Shown piece after piece: positions 40,877-52,212 of a stretch of 64,000 bases of DNA. The translations under genes were made by a program, and so were the position numbers. This DNA is from Microglena sp. YARC (Eukaryota > Chlorophyta > Chlorophyceae > Chlamydomonadales > Chlamydomonadaceae). The stretch covers positions 95,996,695-96,060,694 of the forward strand of contig CM039462.1 of NCBI GenBank assembly GCA_022414725.1. The letters are read 5' to 3'. Position 1 is the stretch's first letter. Each line of letters begins with the position of its first letter. The notes below the pieces were generated by a model. It saw only the letters and a list, made by a program, of their open reading frames with translations, was not told the DNA's origin and ran no database searches.

Positions 40877-41697
40877 AGGCCACCTTGGCATTCTTACCAT
40901 AGCCCTTCTTAATAAATCTTCTGCCACTTTGACTACCTTCAACCCACTCTCTTCTCTCCCCTAAACAGCTAAAATACATGTCCTAGCCCGTCAACTAGAA
41001 ATTCTCAACCAATCAAACATAAAAATCACCTGGAATGACACTGAACTCATGGACAAACTTAACATACACCCTTACGTCCCCTCCACAAGCCATAACAGTC
41101 ACATTCATGATTCTCTTCCACGACCTGAACATTTACACCGTACCACGACCTGATCACACTATGGGAACCCACCTTATCAGCACTAACGGACCTCCCTCTT
41201 ATATATATTACTCCCCATAAAATCACCAAACACCACAAAACGCTTTCTTAACCGCCTCTCGCCCATCTTACCTGCGTCTAAATTAAACCACCCACCCACT
41301 CATGCCGAACCACTCTCTTTCATACACCACCAGCTTGCAGCCGAGTACGCAGTCACACCCAACAACACTGACATCATCAAGTTTCCAACCACTATTGACC
41401 CTACCGCCACTCAGACCCTATGTTATCACCCCTACACCCCTTTCACTGACGCAGATTACGAGGCGGCAGACTCCCCTGGGCCCCTGGGGACATCGAAAGG
41501 GAACCAGTGGAACAACTGACGTCAGTTACGCGCAGCAAGCGTGGGGCTTGCAACAGCAAAGACAAAACGTGGCGGCCTGCCACTATCTGTGTAAACCTGG
41601 ATCCGCCACAGCACTTCATCACGATTTTCCCGCCACCTACGACTATAACTAAAATTAGACCCTGACAGGATCCGCGAGGCTATGCTCTACCCAGCAA
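40877..41697 (+). pseudogene. LINE C ORF2 C-terminal region
   Basis: Continuation of LINE C after the Gypsy. Frames carry L-G-I-L-T-I-A-L-L-N-K, H-V-L-A-R-Q-L-E-I-L, and later Y-A-V-T-P-N-N-T-D-I-I-K-F-P and F-T-D-A-D-Y-E-A-A-D. I recognise no catalytic motif; the assignment rests on its place directly downstream of the G-L-G-V block across the Gypsy insertion, and on the flanks of that insertion. It is cut at 41698 by the Copia element. Confidence 0.5.
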
Positions 41698-41945
41698 CTT
41701 TAGCTTTCCGGAGTATTATCTCGTGAGGACTGACACATGGAATAGCGAAGGCGCTAAGCTTACAATCGTGATAGCATGCCAGGCGGCAGCAGAAGGTATG
41801 AAAGGGAAGAGGCGACAGTACCTCAGGGTACTGCCGCCGGTAGGTGCCGCCCCTAACGGGGGAGCACTGCTATGGAAGCTTCCAGGCGGGAAGGCCTGGG
41901 TGCCCCCAAGACACTCTAGCTGAGCCGGGATAACGGTCAATAACA
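41698..41945 (-). repeat. Copia 3' LTR
   Basis: In element sense it begins TGTTATTGACCG at 41945 and homology with the 5' LTR ends at GGAAAGCTAAAG (41698). The canonical CA end is not seen. A purine-rich AGGATTGGGGGGA (41958-41946) stands immediately before it and would be the polypurine tract. Confidence 0.75.
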
Positions 41946-42489
41946 TCCCCCCAATCCTGGTATTCTTGAATATACAAGAATCCTGGAATTAGGAGGTTCT
42001 AGGGAAGGGAGGCTAGAGTGAAAAAAATATCTGGTGCATATGGAAGCACCAAGGGGAAAGGCTTCTGACTGGCCAATCTGAGTCATAGAGTGGTGCTTGG
42101 CTTGTAAGGCATGTGCAAGTACACTCAGAGGAGAACAGGGCCAGTGGCAGTACAGGTCATCTATTATCAAAATAGGTATGGATTCCAAGCTGTGGAGCTG
42201 CCAGGAAGGTGCAGCCATTGGCTTTGTTTATCTAAGAGGGGGCTGATAGCAATCTGTTGATTTCCATTAATAAACAACTTTAAAGTAGACGTCCCCCGTT
42301 GGCTCATGGCTATCATTCCAGATGGAAGGATATAGTGAGATACTTCAGTATCATCTATAAAGTATCATGAGTCAGGATCTCAAGATCAATGCTGGGGGAA
42401 AACTATGGGTCATAGTGGGGAGTCATAATGGACTGTAAGGGATCTGCAGGGAGCTGCAGGAAATAAAGAAGGCAGGTAGCTCCCCATGG
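41946..42489 (-). other. Copia 3' untranslated region
   Basis: Non-coding on the minus strand between the RNase H end and the LTR; contains the polypurine tract at its lower end. Nothing else recognised. Confidence 0.55.
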
Positions 42490-44015
42490 TCAAGGACATG
42501 AGTGATGCTATATCACAGGTTCTTGATCAAAGCTTCTACAGTTATTCCATCTTGAGTTTGGCAATGCATCCAATCTTTGCTCTGAAGTCACAGAACTTGG
42601 CCCTGGGCAGAGCTTTTGGTGAGCATGTCAGACATGTTGGCAGCAGTTGGGATCCAGTTCATTTTGATACCCTCCTTCTTGGACTGTTCCTTTGAGGAAG
42701 TAGAACCTGGTCTCCATGTGCTTCAGTCTGGATGACAGCTTCTCTTGTTCCAGGCACAAGGGCAGCTTGGTTGTCACCATTGATGGTGAGGGGAGGGGGA
42801 ACTATGCGTGCAGAGTGTTGTAGCTTTCTCAACCACATTCCCTCTTGAGCAGCAGAGGTAGCTGCCATGAACTCAGCTTTCTGTAGTGGACAATGCTGTG
42901 GCAGATGCCTGGATCTTAGATGCCATGAGATTGCTCCCCCCTGGTTGAGGAAGACGTAACCTGTTTGTGGACTTCCTTGTGATGTGGACAGGCAGCATGG
43001 TCAGAGTCCAGTAACCAAATGAGGGGTTTGTTTTGAGAAGGTGTAGGTGATGCCCATGGTCTGGGGTGTTAGACAGATCTTGAGGATACCAGTTGCAGCT
43101 TCCATGTGGTCATGCAAGGGGTGTGAAGCACTGTGCCTGGCCAATCTGTTGACTGCTTGGGCAATGTCAGGTCTTGTGTTAACTGCCAGGTAGTTGAGGA
43201 GCCTACAATTTGGGCAAGTGGTAGGCCTGTGTCTGGGGGCATCTTTGCTGGCATGGGCAGTGGAGCATCTAGTAAAAGGGGCACAGGGAATCTGGTGCTG
43301 TTGGGGTCAGGAAGCATGTTGTGGGCGCGCAGCAGGTCTTGGATGAACCTCGATTGGCAGATGTGGAGGGTGCCAGCTGATGCATTCCTTGTGATTTAAT
43401 AGCCAACAAAAACTGAGGGGTCACCAAGATCTCTAGTCTTGTAAAGCGTCATGATGGTGTTTTTGTACTTGTCTACGATGGTTTTGTCAAAGGACAGCAT
43501 AAGGAAAGTCATCAACCAGAGAGTACCCAGATGATGGGTTTGTTTGTTGAGCTGGGAGCACAAATAGACCTTGGTCTACGTCTACTTCTTTGAATCCAAT
43601 AGCTTTCATATCTTCCTTTACCTTGAGGTACATTGTCTGGAAGCTGTTTGAGACCATAAAAGGCATTTCCACATACGGCAGACCCTGTGGTCGTGTTCGA
43701 ATCCTAGTGGTTGGGTGCAGTGCAGTTTCTTCATTCAACTATTCCATTGAGGAAGGCTGTGGAAACGTCTAACTGGGCTAGGTTTGCCTTTGGGTTTGCT
43801 GCCATTGAGAGGATGTAACGAATGGTAGCATGTTTAGCCACTGGTGCAAAAACTTCATCATAGTCCATTCTGGGCGTTGGGCATACCCTTTTGGCAACTA
43901 GCCTTGCTTTATACCTGACAATTTCTCCATCAACTGACTGTTTGATGTCAAATACCCACTTGGTTCCTATGGCTTTTGCTCCTGATGGGAGTTCTGAGAG
44001 GGACCAGGTGTTCAT
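42490..44015 (-). pseudogene. Copia reverse transcriptase and RNase H
   Basis: The minus frame 44015-43731 encodes A-I-G-T-K-W-V-F-D-I-K, Y-K-A-R-L-V-A-K and L-A-Q-L-D-V-S-T-A-F-L-N-G, the RT N-terminal blocks of Ty1/Copia, and 43738-43487 continues to a Y-S-L-V-D-D-F block in place of Y-V-D-D. Near 43250-43130 the shifted frames give V-G-S, L-A-V and T-R-P-D-I. RNase H follows with F-M-A-A-T-S-A-A-Q-E-G (42868) and D-N-Q-A-A-L-V, ending with an H-M-E-T-R-type block and D-M-L-T-K-A-L-P near 42570. Several frameshifts. Confidence 0.8.
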
Positions 44016-44810
44016 CTATGCAAGGGCTGCTAGTTCTTCTTTCATAGCGGCCTTCCATTCTTTGGCTTGAGGGCCAGAGAGAGCTTCTCTTTCATTCTTG
44101 GGAATGATAACTTGGTCTGCAGCTAGGAAGGCTAGAAAGTTAGGGGAGTGTCTCTCTCTCCACTACGTCTAGGTTCAACTAGGGATGGGTCTACTTCTGG
44201 GGGTGGTGGAGCATCAGGGCTAGGAGGTGTGGCTGGAGGTAGCTGCCTGGTGTGGTGGAGATGAAGGGGTTATGGGGATTTTCAATTTCCTGAGGGATGT
44301 GTTAATCTCCTTGTTCTACTGTTTGGTTATGAGTGTACTGGCTGCTGGTGTGAGAGTGGATGCTGGTGGAGTGTAAGTTCGACTGGTACACTGTTTCTGG
44401 GTTAGAAGAGAGGTTGTCTGGTAGTCCCACACCTGTGGGTTGGTCTGATATTTAGCTTGTATGGCCAGGATGTTACTCTCTTTCTACGAGTTCAGACTGG
44501 GTGGGGATAGCAGGGGGAAGTAGAGGAGGGTCATCTTCATCAACTTCTAAAGGGATATCATCTTCATAGGTTCCTAGTACCACAGCGTCTGCACCTGGGA
44601 ATCCCTTTTTGACCTGCCAGGTTTTCAAATTCATTGAAAGTTATATCTCTGGCATCAAAAAAATTGTGTGAGGAGTTACCACTCTGTAGGCTTTTCTTGA
44701 GTCTGAGTATCCAATGAGCCTAGTGATCTTGGCTGAGGGTGAGAATTTGAAATCCCTTGATTTGGGTGGGACATGTACATATGCTGTGCATCCAATTGTC
44801 CTGAGGTGGT
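44016..44810 (-). pseudogene. Copia integrase-RT linker
   Basis: Low-complexity Ser/Pro/Thr/Glu-rich coding sequence in broken frames, with the position and style of the variable region between Copia integrase and RT. No domain. Confidence 0.5.
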
Positions 44811-45431
44811 CTATCTTAGTTTTGAAACCATGGAATAGTTCATATTGTGTTTTGTTGGACTCAGAGGTTGGTGAGAGGTTTCTGAGGATACTTGCATTTT
44901 GACCATTTCTGCCCAGTACCTGTTGGGGAATTTAGATGAGAGAAGAAGGGCTGTGGACCTGTCATGCAGAGTTCTGTTCAGTCGCTCTGCTGCACCATTC
45001 GTAGAGGGGTTTCCTGGAACTGTGAAGTTGATGGTGATTCCTTTCCTTTTGCACCAATTTTTTAATTTGTTGCAAATGTATTCTGATCCATTGTCGCAAA
45101 AAATGGTTCCAATTTTGTTTTGGGTGAGGACCTCATATCGTTCAAGCTCAGTGAATGTAACACTGGATACTGCATCTTTGGTTTTGTGAAATGTAACAAT
45201 GGAGTATTTGGAGTAATCATCCAGAATGCCTTGGAAGTAGAGGCTGCCATTCAGGCCAGGAACTTTCATCTTACAACTCATGTCAATGTGAATGATTCCC
45301 ATAGGTCTGGTAGCTCTGGTGTGAGATGTGGGATAGGGGTTTTTGTCCATCTTAGATAGAATGCATATCTCACAGGTTTGCTTACTCATTTTTCTAAATG
45401 CAGATGATGTGATGTCGTTACCAATGACCAT
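44811..45431 (-). pseudogene. Copia integrase
   Basis: A 206-codon open frame. C-E-I-C-I-L-S-K-M is the second half of the zinc-binding domain; G-I-I-H-I-D-M holds the first catalytic Asp, I-F-C-D-N-G-S-E-Y the second, and N-G-A-A-E-R-L-N-R-T the Glu of the D,D-35-E core. All three acidic residues are present. It is the best preserved Copia domain; it carried out integration of the cDNA. Confidence 0.9.
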
Positions 45432-45676
45432 GTCTTCTGAGGCATTCTTGCTAAGGAGCTGTAGCTAAATGTCCTAATCTGATGTGTTGAAGTTCAGCTG
45501 TCATAGGGGTTTTTTCTGGAGACAGCTGCCATTGCTACAGCAGTGGTGTATTCAGACCCTCTGATAAGGGTAGGATCATGTTTGACTACAGGAACTAGGT
45601 AACAGGAGCCGTCTTTTGGATCCTGAGATGATGACTTTGTTATTGATGGTCATGGTGCCTTTGTCAGATGTGAACT

Positions 45677-45925
45677 TTATTTCCATGTTGGGCACATTTT
45701 GATGGCTGATGCCATTGAGAACAAGTTGGGTGTGTTCTTATCTGAGTTAAGGTGAACATTGAGAAGGTTGTGGAGTTTCCCATTTTCTCCTCTGATCAGG
45801 GCTGTGCCAGACTTTGTAATGTAAGTGTGACCAGAGGCTGTAAGGAATTTTATGGGAGCTATGTCTTCTATGTCATATAGAAGGCTGGCATCTCCAGTCA
45901 TGTGGGAGGTTGCACCTGTGTCCAT
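45677..45925 (-). pseudogene. Copia aspartic protease
   Basis: The frame starts M-D-T-G-A-T-S-H-M-T-G, the Copia protease active-site block, and continues with L-T-A-S-G-H and L-L-N-V-H-L. It lies between gag (above) and integrase (below) in element order. The stretch 45432-45676 carries the rest of the protease and the first His residues of the integrase in broken frames. Confidence 0.85.
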
Positions 45926-46161
45926 GATCCTGTTTTTTGTATATGCTGCGTGCGTGTGTTGCGTGTTGTAGCATGGAGGGCATATTGGGTGGATGGTTGT
46001 TTGTCTGGATCTGGCTGGCTAGGACTTCTGTTGGCTATGAAGGATATTAAATCTTCATTCATGGGAGGGTAAAAGTCCATTTTGTTGAGCTGTGGGTATG
46101 GTACCAGATCTGTGGATGGATCTATGTTTTCAAAATACCAGTCTGCATACACATCCTTCGT
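45898..46161 (-). pseudogene. Copia gag, C-terminal part
   Basis: Open minus frame with V-Y-A-D-W-Y-F-E-N and a hydrophilic Thr/Gln-rich end. It directly precedes the protease. No zinc knuckle is visible. It is separated from the upstream gag part by the tail-A insertion. Confidence 0.6.
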
Positions 46162-46492
46162 TTGCATCTCCTCTTTCAGTCTTCTGATCCGGTGACTGTT
46201 AGAGGTTGCAATGTTATGGCCCCCCCTTCATAGGTCTTTTTTTCTAGTAGTCCTAGCCCCTTCTCTTGGGCTTCCTGTTTTTGGCTTCTTCCTTGCCTCT
46301 CTGTTTTTGTTTGTCTTCTGTTCCCGTCCTCCTTTGTCCCTTACGTCGCCCAGGTGGTGTCGTCTTAGCTGTCCCTTAGCCGTTCTTGAATTTTTCTTTG
46401 GTCTTTTCTCCTTGGTCAAAAAGGGCTAGGTTTTTGATCAGTTGCGCCTTTTCCTGGTTCCCCCCCTTTGTAAAAAAAAAAAAAAAAAAAAA
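46162..46492 (+). mobile_element. Tail-A retrocopy inside Copia gag
   Basis: Starts TTTGCATCTCCTCTTTCAG, includes the short C run after ATGTTATGG and ends in poly(A) 46473-46492. The left hairpin arm is altered (CAAAAAGGG), the right arm intact. Confidence 0.9.
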
Positions 46493-47054
46493 TTGGAGCC
46501 AATAATAAGTCTATGTGCCTGAAGTTCTTGTACTGTAGCCTGAGAGCAGGGGACATGTGGTGCGATGATCCAAATGCTAGATCTAATTTAGTTTTGGTGT
46601 GGGACTCTCTACTCTCTTCCTCCATCACCTTAAACTTCCTTAGAGATGTCCTTGAGCCAGTGATGAAACTCTGGCGGCGTTAGACGCCGACGGTGGATTC
46701 ATTGGCAAGGGCTGGGACGACTCGTAGTTGAAGAAAGGGGGGGGGGGGGGGGGGGGGGGGGTTACAGGTTGGCTTGCGGGGGCCGGGGGGTTAAAAGGGG
46801 ATGGGCGGGTAGGGAGGAGAAGGGGATGATGGCGTGACGCAGTGGGGGGGGGGGGGGGGGGGGGGGGGGGGCTGGTGTTCCAGCAGGGTGCCTAGCAATC
46901 AGAGAAGATTCTGCAACTGAGATCCTTTTCCTTCGATTGTTGCGGCGGCAACTGTGGAAGGCAACTGCAGGTGCGCGGGAGCTCGGGATCTACGGACAGT
47001 GTAACAGGCGTGGAAAGACTGTTGGCAGTGGAAACAGGACGGCAGTGATGAGCG
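46493..47054 (-). pseudogene. Copia gag N-terminal part and leader, with two G tracts
   Basis: A minus frame from 46628 downwards encodes a short acidic/hydrophilic stretch (M-M-E-E-E-S-R-E-S). Beyond it are two G runs on plus (46738-46761 and 46846-46871), then leader sequence. Next to the 5' LTR end the leader begins GTTATCGCTCATCACTG, in the place of a primer-binding site, though I cannot name the tRNA. Confidence 0.5.
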
Positions 47055-47236
47055 ATAACCTTTAGCTTTCCGGAGTATTATCTCGTGAGGACTGACACAG
47101 GGAATAGCGAAGGCGCTTAAGCTTACAATCGTGATAGCATGCCAGGCGGCAAGCAAGGTATAAGAAGGGAAAGGGCGACAGTACCTCAGGGTACTGCCCG
47201 CCGGTAGGTGCCCGCCCTAACGGGTGGAGGCACTAC
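47055..47236 (-). repeat. Copia 5' LTR, truncated by LINE A
   Basis: Repeats 41698-41880 in the same orientation with small indels, and stops where a poly(T) begins (47237). The remainder lies beyond the LINE A insertion, outside what can be seen here. Confidence 0.85.
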
Positions 47237-48381
47237 TTTTTTTTTTTTTTTTTTTTTTTTTACAAAGGGGGAACCAGGAAAAGGCGCAACTGATAAAACC
47301 TAGCCCTTTGTGACCAAGGAGAAAAGACCAAAAAAAGTCAAGAAGGCTAAGGGACAGCTAAGGGACGGACACCCACCTGGGCGACGGAAGGGACAAAGGA
47401 GGACGGGAACAGAAGACAAACAAACCAGAGAGGCAAGGAAGAAGCCAAAAAACAGGAAGCCCAAGAGAAGGGGCTAGGACTACTAAGAAAAAAGACCTAT
47501 GAAAGGGGGGGGCCAAAACATTGCAACCTCTAACAGTCACCGGATCAGAAGACTGAAAGAGGAGATGCAAACGAAGGAGGACTAAAAGGAAAAACTATGC
47601 AAGAAACTAAGAAAAAAAAAGGGGGGGAGGGGGGGGGGGGGGGGGGGACTAAGGAGGCAACTGAGGAGGCAACTAAGGAGGCAACTAAGGGTGGAAACTG
47701 AACTAGGGGAAGCAAACTAAGGGAGAAACTGCAAAAAACAAGCCAAAAGCAGGGAGGCAACCAGAAAAGAAGAAAGACAACTGGAAGCAAAGCGAAAACC
47801 TAAAAGACTGGTCTGGGCAGGTAAACAACAGGAATGAAGACAGACAGTATCAAGATCTAGATCTTGATCTGGATCTTAGCGCAGATCTGGACCTTTGATC
47901 TTGGTCCAGATCTAGCCCCAGATCTGGAACGTTGTCGAGTGCTGTGTCCAAATCTGGAACCTGATCCTGATCTGGGGCAGGGTCTTGATCTTGGGCTTGG
48001 GCTGGAACTAGGTCAGGGTCAAGATCGGGGCCTAGAGCTGGGGCTTTGGCTGGACCTAGTCAGGGTCTAGAACAGGTCTAGAGCTCGGGAATGGGCTGGG
48101 TCTGGGTAAGGGACTAGAGCAAGGTCTAGATCCGGGTAAATGGGCTGGATCTGGGTCAGGGTCTAGATCAGGGTCTAGAACTAGGGCTTGGGCTGGGTCT
48201 GGGATTGGGTCTGGGATTGTAGGGAGCGCTGGGGCCATGGGGATTGTCATTTCCATGGTGCGGGTATCAGGCTCCTGGTCACCGGGAGTGACCCCAATCA
48301 TGGTGCAAAAGATCGGGGGGGTGGCCCATAAGCTTGCAAGGAAGCCACTGTGAGAGAGCAATCTAGGCCACGCCACCAATC
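47237..48381 (-). mobile_element. LINE A 3' end, minus strand, first segment
   Basis: Poly(T) 47237-47261, hairpin, 3' UTR with G run (47629-47647), acidic-tail repeat (about 47930-48215), and the ORF2 C-terminal domain up to CCACCAATCT. The same element resumes at 52213 after the nested plus-strand copy. Confidence 0.9.
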
Positions 48382-51300
48382 TGGGATTTCAATAGTGCGG
48401 GCATCACGCGCTGGTGCGATATCCTCATGAATGGCAGCTCTACGCGAGTGCCGTCTCAACGGTTTTTCTTGACTACCTCCTTCCCAACACTTTCCGGCTT
48501 CCCTCAGGGTGGGGCCTTGAGTTGTAATCAATGGGTCATCATCTTTGAGCCCTTCATCACCTACAATAACCAACTGAGATCTTGTGGAACTCTGCAATCC
48601 TTCCGTCTTCCCTCAGGAGAGTTGGCCCCTGCCACCCTCTCGTTTGCTGACGATGGCAAGCACTTAGTCCTCAACCAAGCCACGATGGGCCTTATGCCAT
48701 CAAGGAGACATACGTCGTAGCCAATTCGGCTGGCTTACCCGCCCAGTCTGTTCCCAAGACCCGTCTTTCTGCTTCTTGAACTTCCCCAGACATACCCCTC
48801 CCTGCAGATCTGGATCCCGCCCTTGGCACCCATCACTTGACTGGTTACCACCTCCATCCCCCAGACACACCTCACAGATTGCTGGGGCGTGCGTTCGGTG
48901 CAAACACTGCCCTTTGCAAGGCTGCAGCCTACCAGCACATGCCCATAGCATCTACGTGCAGCAGCTCCATGGCTCTCACGCACTCTCAATGTTATTTGAA
49001 GGGCGCATGTTGCTATGCAATGCTTGGCTTCCAAGTTCATCTTTCCAGGCTAACTTTGCATCACCACCAGCGCCTCTCCGCAGCAGTTGCAATCTTCTCT
49101 CAATGCCTTTGTTGCAACCTCTAGCCTGCAGGAGGAGGAATCACCACGTCCAGGACATCTCTTCCCCCGCTTCGGGACAGCTGTCCTTCCTTTTCATCGA
49201 GGAGGGCTTGCTGTACCCCATCTTGCTCCCCACTCGGAAGCTATGCTGGCCAAGACCACATGGCTCCTCTTCAGTTACACAGGTCACCCCTGGCAGCAGC
49301 TCTACCGTCACGAGATTTCTCGGGCTGTGCGCCTTCCTCCAGGTCAGGCAAGTGGATACCATGCCCTGGTTACCGCCCCGTCTAATGTGGACATCGCCTC
49401 AATCACCACCAACTTGGCCCGGGAAAGTGCAGAGGCTTTTCTCTTGCTGAACATTCGTAGAATTATCGCTCCCGCCCATGCAGTGCCCCCAATCCATAAG
49501 ACCTTCTGGAAACCACCTTCAACAACACCCCTCCTTTTCCGTCCATGCACCATCACCTCAAACCAAGTGCTCTCCTCCCAAGCACTCTCGTGGCACCGTC
49601 TCAAGGACATCCGCTCAGCTCATCAAACAACGAGCTCACCTCCCTCCCGCTGCTGTCCAAGACCTCGACTTCATCCTCTCCTCTCTGCCAGACCCCTGGC
49701 GGATGCTGTCCTCCTTCCTGAACTTCCACCTCCAAATGGAAGCTCTTTCCCGCTGTGGCCCCTGCTGGTCCCCTTGCAGAGGGGCCAGATCCCCTCACTG
49801 GAGAGGACCGTCTTTGGGAGGTCTGGCCCTCTGGCCGGTTACACCCTCTCACCTTCCCCCCAAGGACACCCCCAAGCTGCGCTCATCACCCTACGCAAGA
49901 AACCTCGAGAAGCATGGTTACGGGCAGACTTTGAGGAGCAGCTGATCCAGCAAGGCCTCCACCCCCACCAGGCGAAGAGCTCTTGGAACCATGGCTGGTT
50001 GGTCTTTGGGAGGACCTCCAACTGGACCCAACAACATGGGGGTCTCCACCTCCATGATGATACTGAGGTGAACCTTCTTGAACTCTCTGTGCGCCAAGCA
50101 CGGCAGGCCCCCTTCTTCACCAACATATCATGCAACAAAGCCCCCAGTTCCCACCATTTTGTGCCAGGTTATACCGAGGAACGTGCTGCTTGGCCCAGGC
50201 TGTGGAGCATTCTACCCCCCTCCACCTTGGACACTCACCTAGCACTAACCCTGACCTGCGAGGCCTCCGTGGTCTTGAATCCCGATGGATTGCCTCAGCA
50301 ACAGAGAGAGCGCTCGTTGTCCCCTATTCCAGTCCCCTCCCCTGAAGACCTCCCACAAAACGCTTGGGTGGACTTACAACGTGTCCGCCCCTCCCGTCCA
50401 GGCCCAGCGGAGAGAACTGCTCAAAGACAAGACGAACCTCAAGTCTCCCTCCTCTACGTGCAGGCTTTTTCGCAGGTGTGGGTACGCCTCGCTGACAAGA
50501 CTCTCCACCGTCCTTATACATCACTTGCCGGAGCTTGCTTCATGGCACCCTGGGGCTGCAATGCGTTCCTTGCTCATGTAACAGGACGCTTCCCAACGGG
50601 TCAACCAAGACGACCCCCCTCCATAGTCTGCTCCAGCCCTGATTGCTTGCAGCTGCACACTATTGACACAATGTCTCACGCTTTCTGGAATGCCCTGATT
50701 CTGCCCTGTCATAGACTGGCTCCTTTCCACTTGGAGACCCTCACCGGTGGGCAGCGCCTTCCTCGTTGCCCCTTCTTCCTCCTCGCTGACGACATCACCC
50801 TTTGGCCCGGGACACCCCCTCCTCCCTCTACCCTAAGGTTGTGGTCCTTCCTGCGTAATAACCACCTTGGGCGCGATATGGCAGGCCGTTTCGTCCGGGC
50901 TGACAGACTGGACCATTCTGAGCCCCTTCACCACAAGGCTATCTGCCTTGCCCTTGGCCACCTTCACCAAGCCATCGCCAGGGACTGGATGACGCACCCA
51001 GACGGATCTTCGACACCTTGATAATGGCGCCTTCTGTCCAAGATTGGTGGCGTGGCCTAGATTGCTCTCTCACAGTGGCTTCCTTTGCAAGCTTATGGGC
51101 CACCCCCCCGATCTTTTGCACCATGATTGGGGTCACTCCCGGTGACCAGGAGCCTGATACCCGCACCATGGAAATGACAATCCCTATGGCCCCAGCGCTC
51201 CCTACAATCCCAGACCCAACCCCTAGACCCAGGCCCAAGCCCTAGTTCTAGACCCTGATCTAGACCCTGACCCAGAATCCAGCCCATTACCCGGATCTAG

Positions 51301-51780
51301 ATCCTTGCTTCTAGACCCCTGACCCAGACCCCGCCCATTCCCGAGCTCTAGACCCTGATCTACGACCCTGACTTAGGTCCAGCCCAAGCCCCAGCTCTAG
51401 GCCCCGATCTTGACCCTGACCTAGATCGAGCCAAGCCCAAGATCAAGACCCTGCCCCAGATCAGGATCAGGTTCCAGATTTGGACACAGCACACGACAAC
51501 GTTCCAGATCTAGGGCTAGATCTCGGACCAAGATCAAGGTCCAGATCTGCGCTAAGATCCAGATCAAGATCTAGATCTTGATACTGTCTCTGTCTTCATT
51601 CCTTTTGTACATGCCCAGACCAGTCTTTTAGGTTTTCGCTTTGCTTCCAGTTGTCTTTCTTCTTTTCTGGTTGCCTCCCTGCTTTTGGCTTGTTTTTTGC
51701 AGTTTCTCCCTTAGTTTGCTTCCCCTAGTTCAGTTTCCACCCTTAGTTGCCTTCTTAGTTTCCCCCTTAGTTGCCTCCTT

Positions 51781-51821
<41 letters not shown>

Positions 51822-52212
51822 CCCCCTTTTTTCTCTTAGTTTCTTGCATAGTTTTCCTTTTAATGCCTCCTTAGTTTTTGCATCTCCTCTTTCAGTCTTC
51901 TGATCCCGGTGACGGTTAGAGGTTGCAATGTTATGGCCCCCGCCTTCATAGGTCTATTTTCTTAGTAGTCCTAGCCCCTTCTCTTGGGCTTCCTGTTTTT
52001 GGCTTCTTCCTTGCCTCTCTGGTTTGTTTTTTCTTCTGTTCCCGTCCTCCTTTGACCCTTACGTCGCCCCAGGTGGTGTCCGTCCCTTAGCTGTCCCTTA
52101 GCCTTTCTTGTCTTTTTCTTTGGTCTTTTCTCCTTGGTCACAAAGGGCTAGGTTTTATCAGTTGCGCCTTTTCCTGGTTCCCCCCTTTGTAAAAAAAAAA
52201 AAAAAAAAAAAA
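48382..52212 (+). mobile_element. LINE A, 5'-truncated at RT, nested in another LINE A
   Basis: Starts at GGGATTTCAATAGTGCGGGC in the RT region, contains the G-F-P-Q-G-G and F-A-D-D parts (about 48480-48670), the long post-RT region, Cys/His motif, C-terminal domain, acidic-tail repeat (51215-51555), 3' UTR with a C tract (51785-51818), hairpin and poly(A) 52191-52212. AATCT stands at both joints with the host LINE A, a 5-bp target duplication. Insertion into an oppositely oriented copy makes the shared 1.1 kb an inverted repeat (47237-48381 against 51050-52212). Confidence 0.9.
49087..51021 (+). pseudogene. LINE A ORF2 post-RT region, longest open frame in the window
   Basis: 644 codons without a stop, but not a real intact protein: compared with the copies at 62000-63900 and 27833-30000 it changes reading frame several times. 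Blocks that agree with the other copies include F-H-R-G-G-L-A-V-P-H-L, A-W-L-R-A-D-F-E-E-Q-L-I-Q-Q-G-L, D-T-E-V-N-L-L-E-L-S-V-R-Q-A, and I-V-C-S-S-P-D-C. The region follows the RT and includes a Cys/His motif. Its function is not known. It lacks its own start: the first Met is internal. Confidence 0.6.

Larger units (their letters stand above)
41698..47236 (-). mobile_element. Ty1/Copia retrotransposon, minus strand
   Basis: A direct repeat (41698-41945 and 47055-47236) flanks gag, protease, integrase, RT and RNase H in Copia order on the minus strand. The lower repeat is the complete 3' LTR; the upper one, the 5' LTR, is cut by a LINE A insertion at 47237. A tail-A copy lies in gag (46162-46492). 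AGCAA (41693-41697) would be one copy of the target duplication, but the other is not visible. Coding parts are broken by frameshifts. Confidence 0.85.

Noticed and set aside
49087..51021. 644-codon frame as an intact gene
   Set aside because: Comparison with other copies shows several frame changes; it is a chance-open, decayed LINE A ORF2 region.
48382..52212. Twin-priming inversion to explain head-to-head LINE A
   Set aside because: Both halves have their own complete 3' end and poly(A), and AATCT is duplicated at the two joints, so nested insertion explains it better.
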